Positions 32,949 through 43,920 of a DNA stretch of 64,000 nucleotides are shown here, in pieces. This DNA is from Mesorhizobium sp. (GTDB lineage Bacteria; Pseudomonadota; Alphaproteobacteria; Rhizobiales; Rhizobiaceae). The stretch is from contig NZ_SUGA01000002.1 of assembly GCF_004963255.1 (NCBI RefSeq), positions 328,770-392,769 of the forward strand. Reading direction: 5' to 3'. Position 1 is the first letter of the stretch; each line of letters begins with the position of its first letter. The translations under genes were made by a program, and so were the position numbers. The notes under the pieces were generated by a model, which searched no databases, was not told where the DNA came from, and saw only the letters and a program-made list of their open reading frames with translations.

Positions 32949-34729
32949 CTCGGATTGCCGATCCCGGCGGCACGCAAGGATTGCACCAGCCGATCGGTGA
33001 GATCCGCGGGATATTTGCGGTCGACGAATGTCGCGCGCGGGTCGGCGGCGAATTTCGGGAATTCGGCGGTGAGCTCGTTGGCAAGCTCGCCCGCCAGCTT
33101 GTCGCGGCCCGAAATCTTGGCGCCGATCAGGCGCGCGGCCAGATAATGCGACTTGGATGCCGTCGTGCGCAGCGACTCGCTGGCGATGGCGGCCTTCTTC
33201 ATATCGCCCTGCATGAAGGCGCCGACGAACAGGCCATAATCCCACCAGGTCGGATGGCCGCTGAAGGCCTCGACCGCGTGGCCCAGGATCGGCGTTCCCT
33301 CATCATACTTGCCGGCGAAGATCAGCCCGTAGCCATAGGCGGCGGCCATACCGAGATCATATGGGTTGAGTTCATAGGCCTTGCGCGTCAAGCGGATCGC
33401 TTCGTCCGCGTTGCCGAGGCGCGAGTTGAGATAGCCGAGGGCGCGATGCGCGTGCGGGTTCATAGGCCCCATCTGGACGGCGCGGTGCGCAAGCGACATG
33501 GCCTTTTCGAGCGTCGCATCGGGCGGATAGGGATAGTGGGCGGTGACGGCCTCCCCATGAAGCGCGGCCAGTTCGGCATAGACGAGCGACGATTTGGTGC
33601 CTTCGGCGGCAAGCTTCTCCAGGCAGCGATACGCAACCTCGTGCGCTTGGGCGTTCATGTCGAGAAAGTAGCGGTCGTCGAGCACCAGGCACCCGATCTG
33701 GCTGGTCCTGATGTCGCTCTGGTCGATGTAGCTGTAGATCGCGCCGGAGGCGGGGACGGCCGAGGTGAGCACGCTGGCGACGTTGCTTTCAACCACGCCA
33801 GGCGCGGTTTCGGCCGATGTCAGGTTGCGCGACAGCAGAACTCGACCGGTCGCGACGCTCTGCAGCTCGACCGTGACGTCGCCGGCGGCGGGGCCGGGAA
33901 CAATATCGAAGACGAAACTGATCGGGTCGGCCGATTGATCGCGCGTCGAATCCGGAGCGCGCCCGATGAAGTCGATGGTGTCGAAACCGGCAAGACCGGC
34001 GCGCAACGACGATGCGACGCGAGTTGCCTCTGCTCCATCGGCGTTCATGGCAATGTAGATCAGCGGCAAGGAGTCGAATACCGGCTGGGCGGCGGTTCCG
34101 GCGATGCCCGCTGTTTCGGTCGTTGCCGCCGTGTCGCCGCCGAGGAAGGCATCGCCCTGGCGAAAGATGAGCACGCCGAGCATGGCAATGACCAGAACCA
34201 TGGCAGCCCAGAAGAATCGCAGTTGCCGCGTCAGTGATTGTGCAGGCGCGGCCGGCGCCATGAGCGGCACGGGTTCGTCCGGTGTCGGGCTGTCGAGATA
34301 GTCGGCCGCCGGAGCGGCTTCGGCCGATGCCTGGGGTTGGCGCGCGATGTTTCCGGTGGCGGCCCTTGCGTCGCCGGGCAGGCGGATTGCGTTCAGCTCA
34401 TAGGAGGGGACATAGCCGCCGCGCGGGATCGCGATACGCACCGGTTCGGCGATGCCTTCATTGGCGAAGTACTGATCCAGGAGCTCGCGTAGGCGACCGG
34501 CCTGAACCCTGACCACGGCGTCGGTGGAGGCGTCGAAATCGCCGTCCTTGCCGAAGACGTCCATGGCGATGGAAACGCCCTTCAGCCTGTCCGCCTCGCC
34601 AGCCTGCTCGCGTTCGACGAGATAGCGTAAAAGCCTGCGGGCACGCTCGGATCGTCCGAACGTCTCGCTGGCAAGCAGTCGCTCCAATGTCTCGCGCACT
34701 GCGGGGGCGGCAGGCGGGGCATGCTCCAA
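32945..34729 (-). CDS. Winged-helix-like N-terminal domain, transmembrane, TPR protein
   Basis: About 594 residues from a TTG preceded by ggaaggatc. Residues ~1-100 carry a conserved DNA-binding-like module (FGRSERARRLLRYLVEREQAGEAD, then GKDGDFDASTDAVVRVQAGRLRELL and RIAIPRGGYVPSY) found at the N-terminus of many rhizobial proteins, often with cyclase or TPR domains. A single transmembrane helix follows (~170-190), then a periplasmic region with TPR-like repeats (LAHRAVQMGPMNPHAHRALGYLNSRLGNADEAIRL). The layout resembles CadC/ToxR-type membrane regulators. Function unknown; the stop codon is supplied by the adjacent repeat element. Confidence 0.75.
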   Translation of the reverse strand: MEHAPPAAPAVRETLERLLASETFGRSERARRLLRYLVEREQAGEADRLKGVSIAMDVFGKDGDFDASTDAVVRVQAGRLRELLDQYFANEGIAEPVRIAIPRGGYVPSYELNAIRLPGDARAATGNIARQPQASAEAAPAADYLDSPTPDEPVPLMAPAAPAQSLTRQLRFFWAAMVLVIAMLGVLIFRQGDAFLGGDTAATTETAGIAGTAAQPVFDSLPLIYIAMNADGAEATRVASSLRAGLAGFDTIDFIGRAPDSTRDQSADPISFVFDIVPGPAAGDVTVELQSVATGRVLLSRNLTSAETAPGVVESNVASVLTSAVPASGAIYSYIDQSDIRTSQIGCLVLDDRYFLDMNAQAHEVAYRCLEKLAAEGTKSSLVYAELAALHGEAVTAHYPYPPDATLEKAMSLAHRAVQMGPMNPHAHRALGYLNSRLGNADEAIRLTRKAYELNPYDLGMAAAYGYGLIFAGKYDEGTPILGHAVEAFSGHPTWWDYGLFVGAFMQGDMKKAAIASESLRTTASKSHYLAARLIGAKISGRDKLAGELANELTAEFPKFAADPRATFVDRKYPADLTDRLVQSLRAAGIGNPS

Positions 34730-34878
34730 GTGTCGATCCTTCCGAACTCGGCACAGGTTAGGGCGCGATAATATAGCGCTCGCGCCGGCGCACAAGGATG
34801 CTTCTGTTATGTGATCGCGTAAGCCACCGGAAATTCCCCCGCCGGTTAACGAACGACAAGGAAGTTGCGTCTGCTTGC
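34730..34878. promoter_or_regulatory. Upstream region of the winged-helix/TPR gene
   Basis: Short spacer including A+T-richer sequence (ataatatagc at ~34768-34777, opposite strand) that may hold the promoter. No other feature seen. Confidence 0.3.
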
Positions 34879-34909
34879 AACACGGCGCGCCTTGCGGACG
34901 CGCCGTGTT
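34879..34909 (-). terminator. Hairpin terminator candidate after leuA
   Basis: Perfect 11-bp stem aacacggcgcg / cgcgccgtgtt with a nine-base loop, 15 bases past the leuA stop. No strong T run follows on the minus strand, so it may be a 3'-end stabiliser instead of a full terminator. Confidence 0.6.
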
Positions 34910-34924
34910 CGGGAGCCTGACTGG

Positions 34925-36724
<1,800 letters not shown>

Positions 36725-36762
36725 CTACCAGAATTTCATTCGCTTGATTATGACTTTGCCAA

Positions 36763-36806
36763 GGAGCATGCGCCTGAGGCGGCGGGTATCGACCGCCGGG
36801 CGCTCC
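36763..36806 (-). promoter_or_regulatory. Leader hairpin between leucine leader peptide and leuA
   Basis: On the minus strand ggagc ... gctcc encloses gcgcc ... ggcgc and cggcgg-tcgatac-ccgccg, one long stem directly after the leader-peptide stop. No run of U follows, so it may act by pairing with upstream leader sequence or by covering a downstream site rather than as a classical terminator. Confidence 0.5.
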
Positions 36807-36807
36807 T

Positions 36808-36927
36808 TCAGCGAACCCGGCGATCGCCGATAAGGCCGAGAAGAAGCAGGGTGGAAGCGAGCGCGCGCGCGGTCTCGCCGGCAAAGCCGGGGCGAGAAGA
36901 AGCGACGGGGCGGACGCGCGTGGTCAT
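36808..36927 (-). CDS. Leucine leader peptide of leuA
   Basis: 39 codons starting ATG (ribosome site aagagag) and ending 143 bases before leuA. The peptide ends in ALASTLLLLGLIGDRRVR: six of its last 17 residues are Leu, including four in a row, encoded by CTG CTT CTT CTC. The position, size and Leu run are as expected for a leuA attenuation leader. Starvation for leucine would stall ribosomes on this run and change pairing of the following hairpin region. The same DNA lies upstream of, and antisense to, the leader of the ATP-grasp gene. Confidence 0.65.
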   Translation of the reverse strand: MTTRVRPVASSRPGFAGETARALASTLLLLGLIGDRRVR

Positions 36928-37093
36928 GGCGGCTCTCTTACAGGAGCGGCCCGCCGGAGGCAAGCGTGCGCAGGGCGAATGCGCCGAGCCTGGCCTCGTC
37001 GCAGGCGGAGATGTCTTCCCCGCGCCTTGTAAATGGGCCAGACTTGGTTCCGAAGGCTTGGCTGCCAAGCGAAGCTCCGGGGAGGGGTCGCCC
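36928..37093. promoter_or_regulatory. Divergent promoter region of leuA leader and ATP-grasp operon
   Basis: Holds both promoters. A plus-strand frame continuous with the ATP-grasp gene extends left to 36710 but lies over the leucine leader and has no ribosome site near its starts. No specific operator seen. Confidence 0.4.
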
Positions 37094-38260
37094 ATGAATT
37101 TCGTGTTCTTCTCGCCGCATTTCCCGGCCAACGGCGCCGATTTCTGCGACCGCCTGAAGAAGGCCGGCGCGACCGTGCTCGGCATTGGTGACGCGCCTTA
37201 CGAGACCCTGAACGGCAAGCTGAAGGCCGCGCTTTCGGAATATTACCGCGTCGCCGACATGGAAGATTACGACGCGGTGTTCCGGGCGATGGGGCACTTC
37301 ATCCACAAATGGGGCCGCATCGACCGCTTCGAGTCGCTCAACGAGCATTGGCTGGAGCTCGAAGCCAATATTCGAACCGACTTCAACATCTACGGCACCA
37401 AGCTCGACTTCGTGAAGAATCTGAAGCGGAAAAGCCGCATGCGCGCCTTCTTCCGCAAGAGCGGCGTCGAGATCATCCCGCAGCGCAAATGCTCCGACCG
37501 TGCCGGCGCCATGACTTTCATCCGCCGTGTCGGCTATCCGGTGGTGGTCAAGCCGGATTCCGGCTCTGGCGCCTCCAACACCTTCAAGATCTCCAATGCC
37601 GGGGAGCTCGACCAGTTCTTCAGGGACAAGCCGGAGGGCGTCACCTTCGTCATGGAGCAGTTCATCGAGGGGCTGGTGGTGACGTTCGACGGGCTGGTCA
37701 ACCGCGACGGCGAGGTTGTGCTGGCGGCCAGCCACCGCTACGACCAGAGCATCATGGACGCGGTCAACAAGGACCGCCACATGAGCTACACCTGCTTCCC
37801 CGAAATCACGCCGGCGGTTGAGGAGGCGGGGCGCAAGATCCTCAAAGCGTTCGACGTGCGCGAGCGCTTCTTCCACATCGAGCTGTTCGAGACCAAGGAC
37901 AAGCGCGTCATCGCGCTCGAGGTCAACATGCGCCCGCCCGGCGCCTGGATGACCGACGCCATCAACTACACCTTCGATATCGACGTCTATGCCGCCTGGG
38001 CCGACATGGTGGTCAAGGATGCCGCGGGTGGTCCCTACAAGGGCAAGTATTTCACCGCCTATGCCAGCCGCAAACGCCACATCGAATATTTGCACAGCCA
38101 TGCGGACGTGCTAGCCGCCCATGGCGACAAGATCGTTCATCACCAGGCCATCGAAGAGGTTTTCAGCCGCGCCATGGGCAATTACGCCTACCAGATGCGT
38201 TCGAAGGATCAGAAGGCACTGCGCCAGGCGGTCGACTATATCCACGCGGAAAAGGCCTGA
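37094..38260 (+). CDS. ATP-grasp ligase-like protein
   Basis: 388 residues. ATP-grasp fold: GYPVVVKPDSGSGASNTFKI (~150-170, Lys and Gly-rich loop), VMEQFIEGLVVTFDGLV, and HIELFETKDKRVIALEVNMRPPGAWMTDAINY (metal-binding Glu and Asn). It likely activates a carboxylate as acyl phosphate and joins it to an amine or other nucleophile; the substrate is unknown. Four bases separate it from the esterase gene, and this ATP-grasp/esterase pairing recurs in many bacteria by my recollection. Start ATG follows gggagggg; an N-terminal extension is rejected. Confidence 0.82.
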   Translation: MNFVFFSPHFPANGADFCDRLKKAGATVLGIGDAPYETLNGKLKAALSEYYRVADMEDYDAVFRAMGHFIHKWGRIDRFESLNEHWLELEANIRTDFNIYGTKLDFVKNLKRKSRMRAFFRKSGVEIIPQRKCSDRAGAMTFIRRVGYPVVVKPDSGSGASNTFKISNAGELDQFFRDKPEGVTFVMEQFIEGLVVTFDGLVNRDGEVVLAASHRYDQSIMDAVNKDRHMSYTCFPEITPAVEEAGRKILKAFDVRERFFHIELFETKDKRVIALEVNMRPPGAWMTDAINYTFDIDVYAAWADMVVKDAAGGPYKGKYFTAYASRKRHIEYLHSHADVLAAHGDKIVHHQAIEEVFSRAMGNYAYQMRSKDQKALRQAVDYIHAEKA

Positions 38261-38264
38261 GCCG

Positions 38265-39041
38265 ATGGACGTCTCCTATCACAAGGGCCAAGCCCGCAAT
38301 CTCGGCCGAGACATGGAATACAAGCGCTACGGTCATGCCGGGCGCCCGGTGGTTGTGTTCCCGACCTCGCAAGGACGCTTCTACCAGTTCGAGGATTCGG
38401 GCGGGGTTGGCGCGCTTGCCGAGTTCATCGACACCGGCCGCATCCAGCTCTTCACGCTGGACGGCATCGATTCGGAATCCTTCTTCAACAAGCATGCCGA
38501 TGCGGCGCATCGCATCGCCCGGCACGAGGCCTATTTCCGCTATGTGCGGGAAGAGGCGTTGCCGGAGCTGCAGGCGGTCGCCGCCAAGTCCAATGGCGGC
38601 CGTGCCTTGAAGCCATTGTTCTGCGGCTGCTCGATGGGCGGCTACCACTCGTCGAATTTCGTATTCCGTTTTCCCGAGCTGGCGAGCGGCGTGATCTCGC
38701 TATCGGGCGTCTATTCGGCCCGCGACTTTTTCGGCCGGGCGCTGGAAGGCAACATCTATTTCAACTCGCCGCTCGACTATCTGCCGGGCATCGTCGACCA
38801 GAAGCTGCTCGGGCGGATCAGGGCGCTGCGGTTGATCTTCTGCTGCGGGCAGGGCGCCTGGGAAGAGCGCATGCTGGTCGAGACGCGCGAGCTGGAACAG
38901 GTGCTGCGCGACAAATCCATTCCCGCCTGGGTCGACTATTGGGGCGGCGACGTCAGCCATGACTGGCCGTGGTGGCACAAGCAACTGGTCTATTTCTTCG
39001 GCCGCTGGCTGGATGACGATCTCATGCACAGGCTGGATTGA
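38265..39041 (+). CDS. Esterase-like alpha/beta hydrolase paired with ATP-grasp protein
   Basis: 258 residues. Putative esterase (esterase D/PHB-depolymerase-like fold): VVVFPTSQGRFYQFED near the N-terminus in place of an HG oxyanion motif, nucleophile in CGCSMGGYHSSNF (~121, Ser), acid/base at WVDYWGGDVSHDWPWW (His ~239). Acts on an ester or amide; substrate unknown. Starts four bases after the ATP-grasp stop, and its TGA shares a base with the ATG of the SnoaL-like gene, so the three are translationally coupled. The pair suggests making and breaking of the same bond (inference). Confidence 0.8.
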   Translation: MDVSYHKGQARNLGRDMEYKRYGHAGRPVVVFPTSQGRFYQFEDSGGVGALAEFIDTGRIQLFTLDGIDSESFFNKHADAAHRIARHEAYFRYVREEALPELQAVAAKSNGGRALKPLFCGCSMGGYHSSNFVFRFPELASGVISLSGVYSARDFFGRALEGNIYFNSPLDYLPGIVDQKLLGRIRALRLIFCCGQGAWEERMLVETRELEQVLRDKSIPAWVDYWGGDVSHDWPWWHKQLVYFFGRWLDDDLMHRLD

Positions 39042-39355
39042 TGACCGCCCCCGACCAGATCCGCCGCTTTGTCGAAGCCACCAATGCCGGCGATAGCGAG
39101 GCCTTTCTCGGCACATTCACTGACGATGCTTTCCTGAGCGACTGGGGTCGCGATTTCCATGGCCGCGACGGGGTCGCGCGGTGGAACCGATCGGACAATA
39201 TCGGCGTGCAGTCCAATCTTCGCATCGTCCGCGTCGCGCAGCGCGACGGCGTCTACCATGCCCGTGTCGCCGTGACGGGCAACGGCTTCAACGGCGAGGG
39301 CGACATGGCCTTCACGCTGGACGGCGACCGGATCGCAAGCCTGGTCATCAGCTGA
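39041..39355 (+). CDS. SnoaL-like / NTF2-fold small protein
   Basis: 104 residues. Begins TAPDQIRRFVEATNAGDSEAFLGTFTDDAFLSDWGRDFHGRDGVARW, the standard helix and cone of NTF2-like SnoaL proteins, with a hydrophobic pocket that may bind or isomerise a small molecule. Stop and start overlap (TGATG) with the esterase gene upstream, so it belongs to the ATP-grasp/esterase operon. No catalytic residues can be assigned. Confidence 0.75.
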   Translation: MTAPDQIRRFVEATNAGDSEAFLGTFTDDAFLSDWGRDFHGRDGVARWNRSDNIGVQSNLRIVRVAQRDGVYHARVAVTGNGFNGEGDMAFTLDGDRIASLVIS

Positions 39356-39400
39356 AGCGGGACAGCAGGCTGGGTCTTTCCGCAAGTCGACACAAAAATA

Positions 39401-39415
39401 TGACTTTATTTATCA
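39401..39415 (+). promoter_or_regulatory. IRO box (RirA-type iron operator) before SIP gene
   Basis: tga-ctttattta-tca matches the rhizobial iron-responsive operator TGA-N9-TCA exactly, in an A+T-rich stretch ~70 bases before the SIP-gene start. RirA binds such boxes and represses siderophore genes when iron is sufficient. A second exact match lies before the facing receptor operon. Confidence 0.7.
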
Positions 39416-39483
39416 TGTTTTAGTGGCAAAGCCGCCGACGCTGTGGCATGCCGGTGCCCATGACGACATCGAAAGGCCCGGCG

Positions 39484-40563
39484 ATGAAGCTATTGAGCGC
39501 GCAAACTCGTATACAAAACGATGACATTCGCGCGGTGATGGACAGGCTGCGCGCCGAGCATAGCGACCATGAGATCGACACCGGCGATGCCGGCCGATGG
39601 GAATTCCGTATGCATTACGGCTCGTTGAACGCATCGTTCGACGACCACGGCGTGCTGGTCCGTGTCGCGGCGGAGGATGAGACTTGCCTCTCCTACATGA
39701 AGATGATCTTCGCCGGCCACATCGCCGCGCATCTCCGCACAACCGAAGGCCTGCGCTGGCAAGGCGACGGCACCGATGCCGGCACGCCGGTGTTCTTCCG
39801 CGAGATATCGGTCTTGTCCTCGACGCGGCTGTCGCCGCATATGCAGCGCCTGCGCTTCTCCGGCCGCGACCTTGGCCGCTTTGCCCATGGCGGATTTCAT
39901 GTCCGCCTTCTGCTGCCGCCGGCCGGGCGGCAGGCGGTCTGGCCGACCATGGGCGCCGACGGCCTTATCGTCTGGCCTTCGGGCGAGGATGCGCTGACCA
40001 TCCGGGTCTATACGATCCGCACGCTGGACGTGGTCGAGGGCTGGCTCGACATCGACTTCGTGCTGCATCCTGGCACCGAGACGCCGGCAGCGACTTTCGC
40101 GCAGAATGCGCGGGTCGGCGACATCATCGGCATGATCGGCCCCGGCGGTGGCGGTTTGCCCGAGGTGTCAAACCTGCTTCTTCTGGGCGACGATACCGCG
40201 CTTCCGGCGATCGGCCGGATGCTGGAAGAGCTGGCGCCGTCCGCCCGCGCCGAGGCCTTCATCGAGGTCGATGGTCCGCAAGACCGAGTGACGTTGGCGG
40301 CGGGCGAGAACATCGCCGTCCGTTGGCTCTACCGGCATGGCCGCGAAGCAGGCCGCGCTGGCCTGCTTCCGGAGGCATTGCGCGAATGCGCCCGGCTGCC
40401 ATGTTCTGACGATCTCTATGTCTGGGCGGGATGCGAATTCGCCGATTTCCGCGAGATCCGCCGGATAGCACGCAAGGAATGGGGCCTGCCGCGCGACCGC
40501 CATCTGGTCACCGCCTATTGGCGCCGCGGCGCGCAAGGCGAGGACGAGGCCGGCGAGGAATAG
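39484..40563 (+). CDS. Siderophore-interacting protein (ferric-siderophore reductase) with DUF2218 domain
   Basis: 359 residues. N-terminal ~85 residues are a DUF2218 domain (LSAQTRIQNDDIRAVMDRLRAEHSDH); the remainder is the SIP/ViuB flavoreductase: RLSPHMQRLRFSG, HVRLLLPP, IRVYTIRTLD (FAD binding, R-x-Y-T) and NLLLLGDDTALPAIGRMLEEL (NAD(P)H side), ending WAGCEFADFREIRRI. Reduces ferric siderophores in the cytoplasm to free iron. Faces the RhtX/TonB-receptor operon tail to tail; both carry IRO boxes. The ATG at 39484 follows gaaagg; two earlier in-frame ATGs (39448, 39460) are possible. Confidence 0.88.
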   Translation: MKLLSAQTRIQNDDIRAVMDRLRAEHSDHEIDTGDAGRWEFRMHYGSLNASFDDHGVLVRVAAEDETCLSYMKMIFAGHIAAHLRTTEGLRWQGDGTDAGTPVFFREISVLSSTRLSPHMQRLRFSGRDLGRFAHGGFHVRLLLPPAGRQAVWPTMGADGLIVWPSGEDALTIRVYTIRTLDVVEGWLDIDFVLHPGTETPAATFAQNARVGDIIGMIGPGGGGLPEVSNLLLLGDDTALPAIGRMLEELAPSARAEAFIEVDGPQDRVTLAAGENIAVRWLYRHGREAGRAGLLPEALRECARLPCSDDLYVWAGCEFADFREIRRIARKEWGLPRDRHLVTAYWRRGAQGEDEAGEE

Positions 40564-40575
40564 CGCCGTCTCGTC

Positions 40576-41793
40576 TCAGTCGCGGTCGCTGACCTTGGCG
40601 ATCGCCGGCGCTGCCAGCAGCGCGACCACGCCCGCTCCGGCAAACAGCGCACCATAGCCGAGATGCTGCGCCGCATAGCCGGCCAGGATGCCGCCCGCCA
40701 TGCTGACCAATGCGTCCATGCACTGGAAAAGCGTGAAATCGACGCCCGCCTGCCTCGGGTCCGACCAGCGCATGAACTGCGCATAAAGCGCGACGAAGCC
40801 GAGCGCCATGATGCCGGAGGAACTCAGCATTGCGACGAATGCCAGCGGGCCTGCCGGGAAAACGCCCGAGAGCGCGAAGGCGGCGAGGACGAACAGCGAT
40901 CCAGCCTGCAAGACGAGCGCGAGCACAAGCACGCTGCGCGTGCCCAACCGTCGGACGAGCGCGCCGCCGGCAAGGGCGGCCGCGACGCCGAGGATCATGC
41001 TGCCGGCGCCGTTGACCAGGCCGATGGTGGAAAGGCTGAGCCCGGCATCGACGAGAAACGGGCCGAGCATCGCCAGCGCCGCCTTGTGCGCCAGAACGTA
41101 GATCGCCGACGCCATCAGGCCGCGTTGTATCTGCGGACGCCGCAACGCCGCAGCGAGCGCGGGCACGTGGTCGCGCACTTGCTCGCGCGATTTGGTGGCG
41201 ATGCCGAGCAGGAAGGGCAGGCCAAGCAGCCCCAGCAGCGAGGCCATGGCCGACACCGCCGGGCGCCAGCCATGGATTTCAACCAGATAGAGGAAGAGGC
41301 CTCCGCCGATCGCCGAGCCGAGATAGGCGCCGCCGACCTGGGCGGCATTGCCCCAGCCGAGATTCCTGTCGGCAAGCTTCTGCACTGCAAAACCGTCGCA
41401 GGCGATGTCGACGGTCGCGGCTGCAAAGGCAACCACCGTCAGGCAGGCGACCACGGGCCAGAAAGCGGCCGGGCCGAGTTGCGCGACAGCCAGCAGTCCG
41501 GCGATGGAGACCAGGCCACCGATGAGGACGATCGCGCCGGTTCGGTCCCGTCCCGACAGCGGAAGCCGGTAGCGCTCCACTGCCGGCGACCACAGGAATT
41601 TCAGCGCCCACGGCAGGGCGATCAGGGTGAGCAGGCCGATACGGTCGAGCGGCAGGCCCTGGTGGCGCATCACGGCCGGGAGCCCCGTCCAGGTGATGCC
41701 GCCGATCACGCTCTGGGCCACATAGAGGCCGCCGATCGCCGCGACGATGGCAGCCGGCGACGAGGCGGCCCGATTCGAGGCGGAGACTGACAT
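40576..41793 (-). CDS. RhtX/FptX-type siderophore MFS permease
   Basis: 405 residues, twelve hydrophobic segments. Major-facilitator fold with features of RhtX/FptX permeases: [48 protein letters not shown] near the N-terminus and [33 protein letters not shown] in the middle. These proteins carry ferric siderophores such as rhizobactin 1021 or pyochelin across the inner membrane as single-component permeases. Its ATG overlaps the TGA of the TonB receptor by one base (TGATG), so the two are coupled. Confidence 0.88.
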   Translation of the reverse strand: MSVSASNRAASSPAAIVAAIGGLYVAQSVIGGITWTGLPAVMRHQGLPLDRIGLLTLIALPWALKFLWSPAVERYRLPLSGRDRTGAIVLIGGLVSIAGLLAVAQLGPAAFWPVVACLTVVAFAAATVDIACDGFAVQKLADRNLGWGNAAQVGGAYLGSAIGGGLFLYLVEIHGWRPAVSAMASLLGLLGLPFLLGIATKSREQVRDHVPALAAALRRPQIQRGLMASAIYVLAHKAALAMLGPFLVDAGLSLSTIGLVNGAGSMILGVAAALAGGALVRRLGTRSVLVLALVLQAGSLFVLAAFALSGVFPAGPLAFVAMLSSSGIMALGFVALYAQFMRWSDPRQAGVDFTLFQCMDALVSMAGGILAGYAAQHLGYGALFAGAGVVALLAAPAIAKVSDRD

Positions 41794-43904
41794 CAGAAGC
41801 GATAGCGCAGGCTGCCGAACAGCGAGCGGCCCTCGTCGCGGTAGCAATAGCCGGCCGAGCAGATCGTCTGCTGGTTGTCGAGCAGGTTCTTGGCGTTGAC
41901 CTGCAGCTTCACCCCTTCGAGCTTCGGATTGCGGTAGCCGAAATCGTAGGACAGCGAGGCGTCGACGAAGGCGCGCGCGTCGTTCTTGAAAGTGTTGGTG
42001 TCGTCGCCGTAGCTGGCGCCGGCGAAGCGCACACCGGCGCCGAGTCCGAGCCCATCCAGCGTACCGTTCTCGAATTGATAATGGCCCCAGAGCGACAGGA
42101 TGTGATTCGGCGTCGCCGACAGTTCCTTGCCGTCGGTACCTTCGGCGCCGCGTTCGATCTTCACACGGAGATAGGTGTAGGAGGCGATGATGCTGAAGCC
42201 ATTGTCAAGCGAGGCATTGGCCTCCAGCTCGACGCCGCGCGAGTTGAGGTCGAGCTGGCGCTGCTTGTTGATGCCGGTCGAGGCGTCGAAGACAACGCCG
42301 TCCTTCTGGTCGATGTCGAACAGCGCGGCGCTGACGGTCGCGTTGTGGTCGGGGATCTCGTATTTGACGCCGATCTCCTTCTGCGTGGCGATGGTGGGGC
42401 GGGCGACGCGGCTGACGGAACTCGTAATGTCGTCATAGACGAAGCCGATGTTGGGCGAGAACGAGGTCGAATAGTTGACGTAGGGAACGATGCCCCATTC
42501 GGTCCGGTAGGACAGACCGACGCGGCCGGAGAAGGCGCTGTCCTTCTGCTTCGACTGGCTGAAATCCGCCGCGGTGGAGGTGGTGTCGACCCAGTCGTAG
42601 CGGCCGCTGGTGAACAGGGTGAAATCGTTCCACTCCATTTGGTCGTGCAGGTAGACGCCGAGCTGGTTCATCTCCTGCCCGCCGGAATGCGGGACGGGGG
42701 CGGCCTTGATGTCCTCGACCGAGACGTAGGAGAGCCCGCTGCCGGCGTCATAGTCCGACCAGGCGTAGTCGATGCCGGCAATCGCGGTGTGCTTGACCGG
42801 ACCGGTGTCGAATTCAAGCTGGGCCATGTTGTCGACGACGAAGTTCTTCATCGCTTCCGTGTAATGGCCCCAGTAGCGCTGCAGCGGTTGGTCGGCGCCG
42901 ATCGCGTAATGGCCGCTATATTCGATGTCCGAGTCGACGGCGTTGTAGCGCAGGTTCTGGCGCACGGTCAGCCAGTCGTTGAAGCGGTGCTCGAACTCGT
43001 AGCCGATGCGCCCCTGGTCCTGGGTGAAATCGTTCCAGGCTGGATCGCCTTCATAGACGTTCGACAGCGCGCCATAGGCGGAGTTGTAGAAGGCCGCGGT
43101 GCCGCCGGTGACGGACTTCGAATATTCGCCGAGGATGGTGAGCCTGGTGTCCTCGTCCGGCTTGAAGGTGACGGCCGGCGCCAGATAGAGCTTGTCGTCG
43201 GGATAGTCGGGCAGCCCGGTCTCGCTCAGGCGGCCGAGGCTGGTGAAGCGGTAGAGAATGCTGCCGTCGTCATTGACCGGCCCGGAAGCATCGAGCGCGG
43301 CCTGGAAGCGTTTGTGTTCGCCGGCCAGCAGCTCGATTTCATGGAATGGCTCGTCCTTGGGCCGTTTGGTGACGACGTTGACGATGCCGCCCGGACCGCT
43401 GACGCCGTAAAGCGAGGAGGCCGGTCCCTTCAGGATGGTGACGCCCTCGATGCCGTAAGGTTCTGTCTTGAACCAGGCGGAAGGGCCGTTGTACTGGCGC
43501 AGCCCGTCGCGGAACATGCCGTTGTAGAAGGCCTGGAAACCGCGCAGGAAGAAGGCGTCGTAGCGCGTATCGAAACCGAAGCTGTTTGGGTTGGCGCTGG
43601 CCGTATAGCCCAGCGCGTCGTTCAGCGTTCGCGGCTTCTGGTCCTCGATCTGCTTTTGCGTCACGACCGAGACCGCCTGCGGGATTCTGGCGATCGGCGT
43701 GTCGGTCTTGGTGCCGATGCGGTCCTTCTTGGCGACATAGCCGTCCTGCTTCAGGATCTCGTTGCTCTCGGCGGTCACCTCGATCCTGTCGAGAACGGTG
43801 GCGTCGCCGCCGTCCTGGGCAAGTGCCGGCCAGACATGGCCGAGGATGGCGCTGCCCGCCAGCAATGATAATCCCCGGCGCCACGTCCTCGACCGCTTCG
43901 GCAT
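41793..43904 (-). CDS. TonB-dependent ferric-siderophore receptor
   Basis: 703 residues. Signal peptide ending ...VWPALAQ; TonB box-like region after DRIEV; plug domain ~55-165 ([57 protein letters not shown]); 22-strand barrel ending in aromatic RYRF, as outer-membrane barrels require. It belongs to the FhuA/FoxA-like siderophore group. The start at 43904 follows ggagacagg; the in-frame ATG at 43925 lies inside a palindrome without a ribosome site. Upstream is an IRO box. Operon with the RhtX-type permease. Confidence 0.93.
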   Translation of the reverse strand: MPKRSRTWRRGLSLLAGSAILGHVWPALAQDGGDATVLDRIEVTAESNEILKQDGYVAKKDRIGTKTDTPIARIPQAVSVVTQKQIEDQKPRTLNDALGYTASANPNSFGFDTRYDAFFLRGFQAFYNGMFRDGLRQYNGPSAWFKTEPYGIEGVTILKGPASSLYGVSGPGGIVNVVTKRPKDEPFHEIELLAGEHKRFQAALDASGPVNDDGSILYRFTSLGRLSETGLPDYPDDKLYLAPAVTFKPDEDTRLTILGEYSKSVTGGTAAFYNSAYGALSNVYEGDPAWNDFTQDQGRIGYEFEHRFNDWLTVRQNLRYNAVDSDIEYSGHYAIGADQPLQRYWGHYTEAMKNFVVDNMAQLEFDTGPVKHTAIAGIDYAWSDYDAGSGLSYVSVEDIKAAPVPHSGGQEMNQLGVYLHDQMEWNDFTLFTSGRYDWVDTTSTAADFSQSKQKDSAFSGRVGLSYRTEWGIVPYVNYSTSFSPNIGFVYDDITSSVSRVARPTIATQKEIGVKYEIPDHNATVSAALFDIDQKDGVVFDASTGINKQRQLDLNSRGVELEANASLDNGFSIIASYTYLRVKIERGAEGTDGKELSATPNHILSLWGHYQFENGTLDGLGLGAGVRFAGASYGDDTNTFKNDARAFVDASLSYDFGYRNPKLEGVKLQVNAKNLLDNQQTICSAGYCYRDEGRSLFGSLRYRF

Positions 43905-43920
43905 TAACCTGTCTCCAATG

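Noticed and set aside
42075..43868. 597-codon plus-strand frame opposite the TonB receptor
   Set aside because: Shadow of the receptor gene in another frame; no motif, no ribosome site, skewed Val/Gly/Asp/Arg composition.
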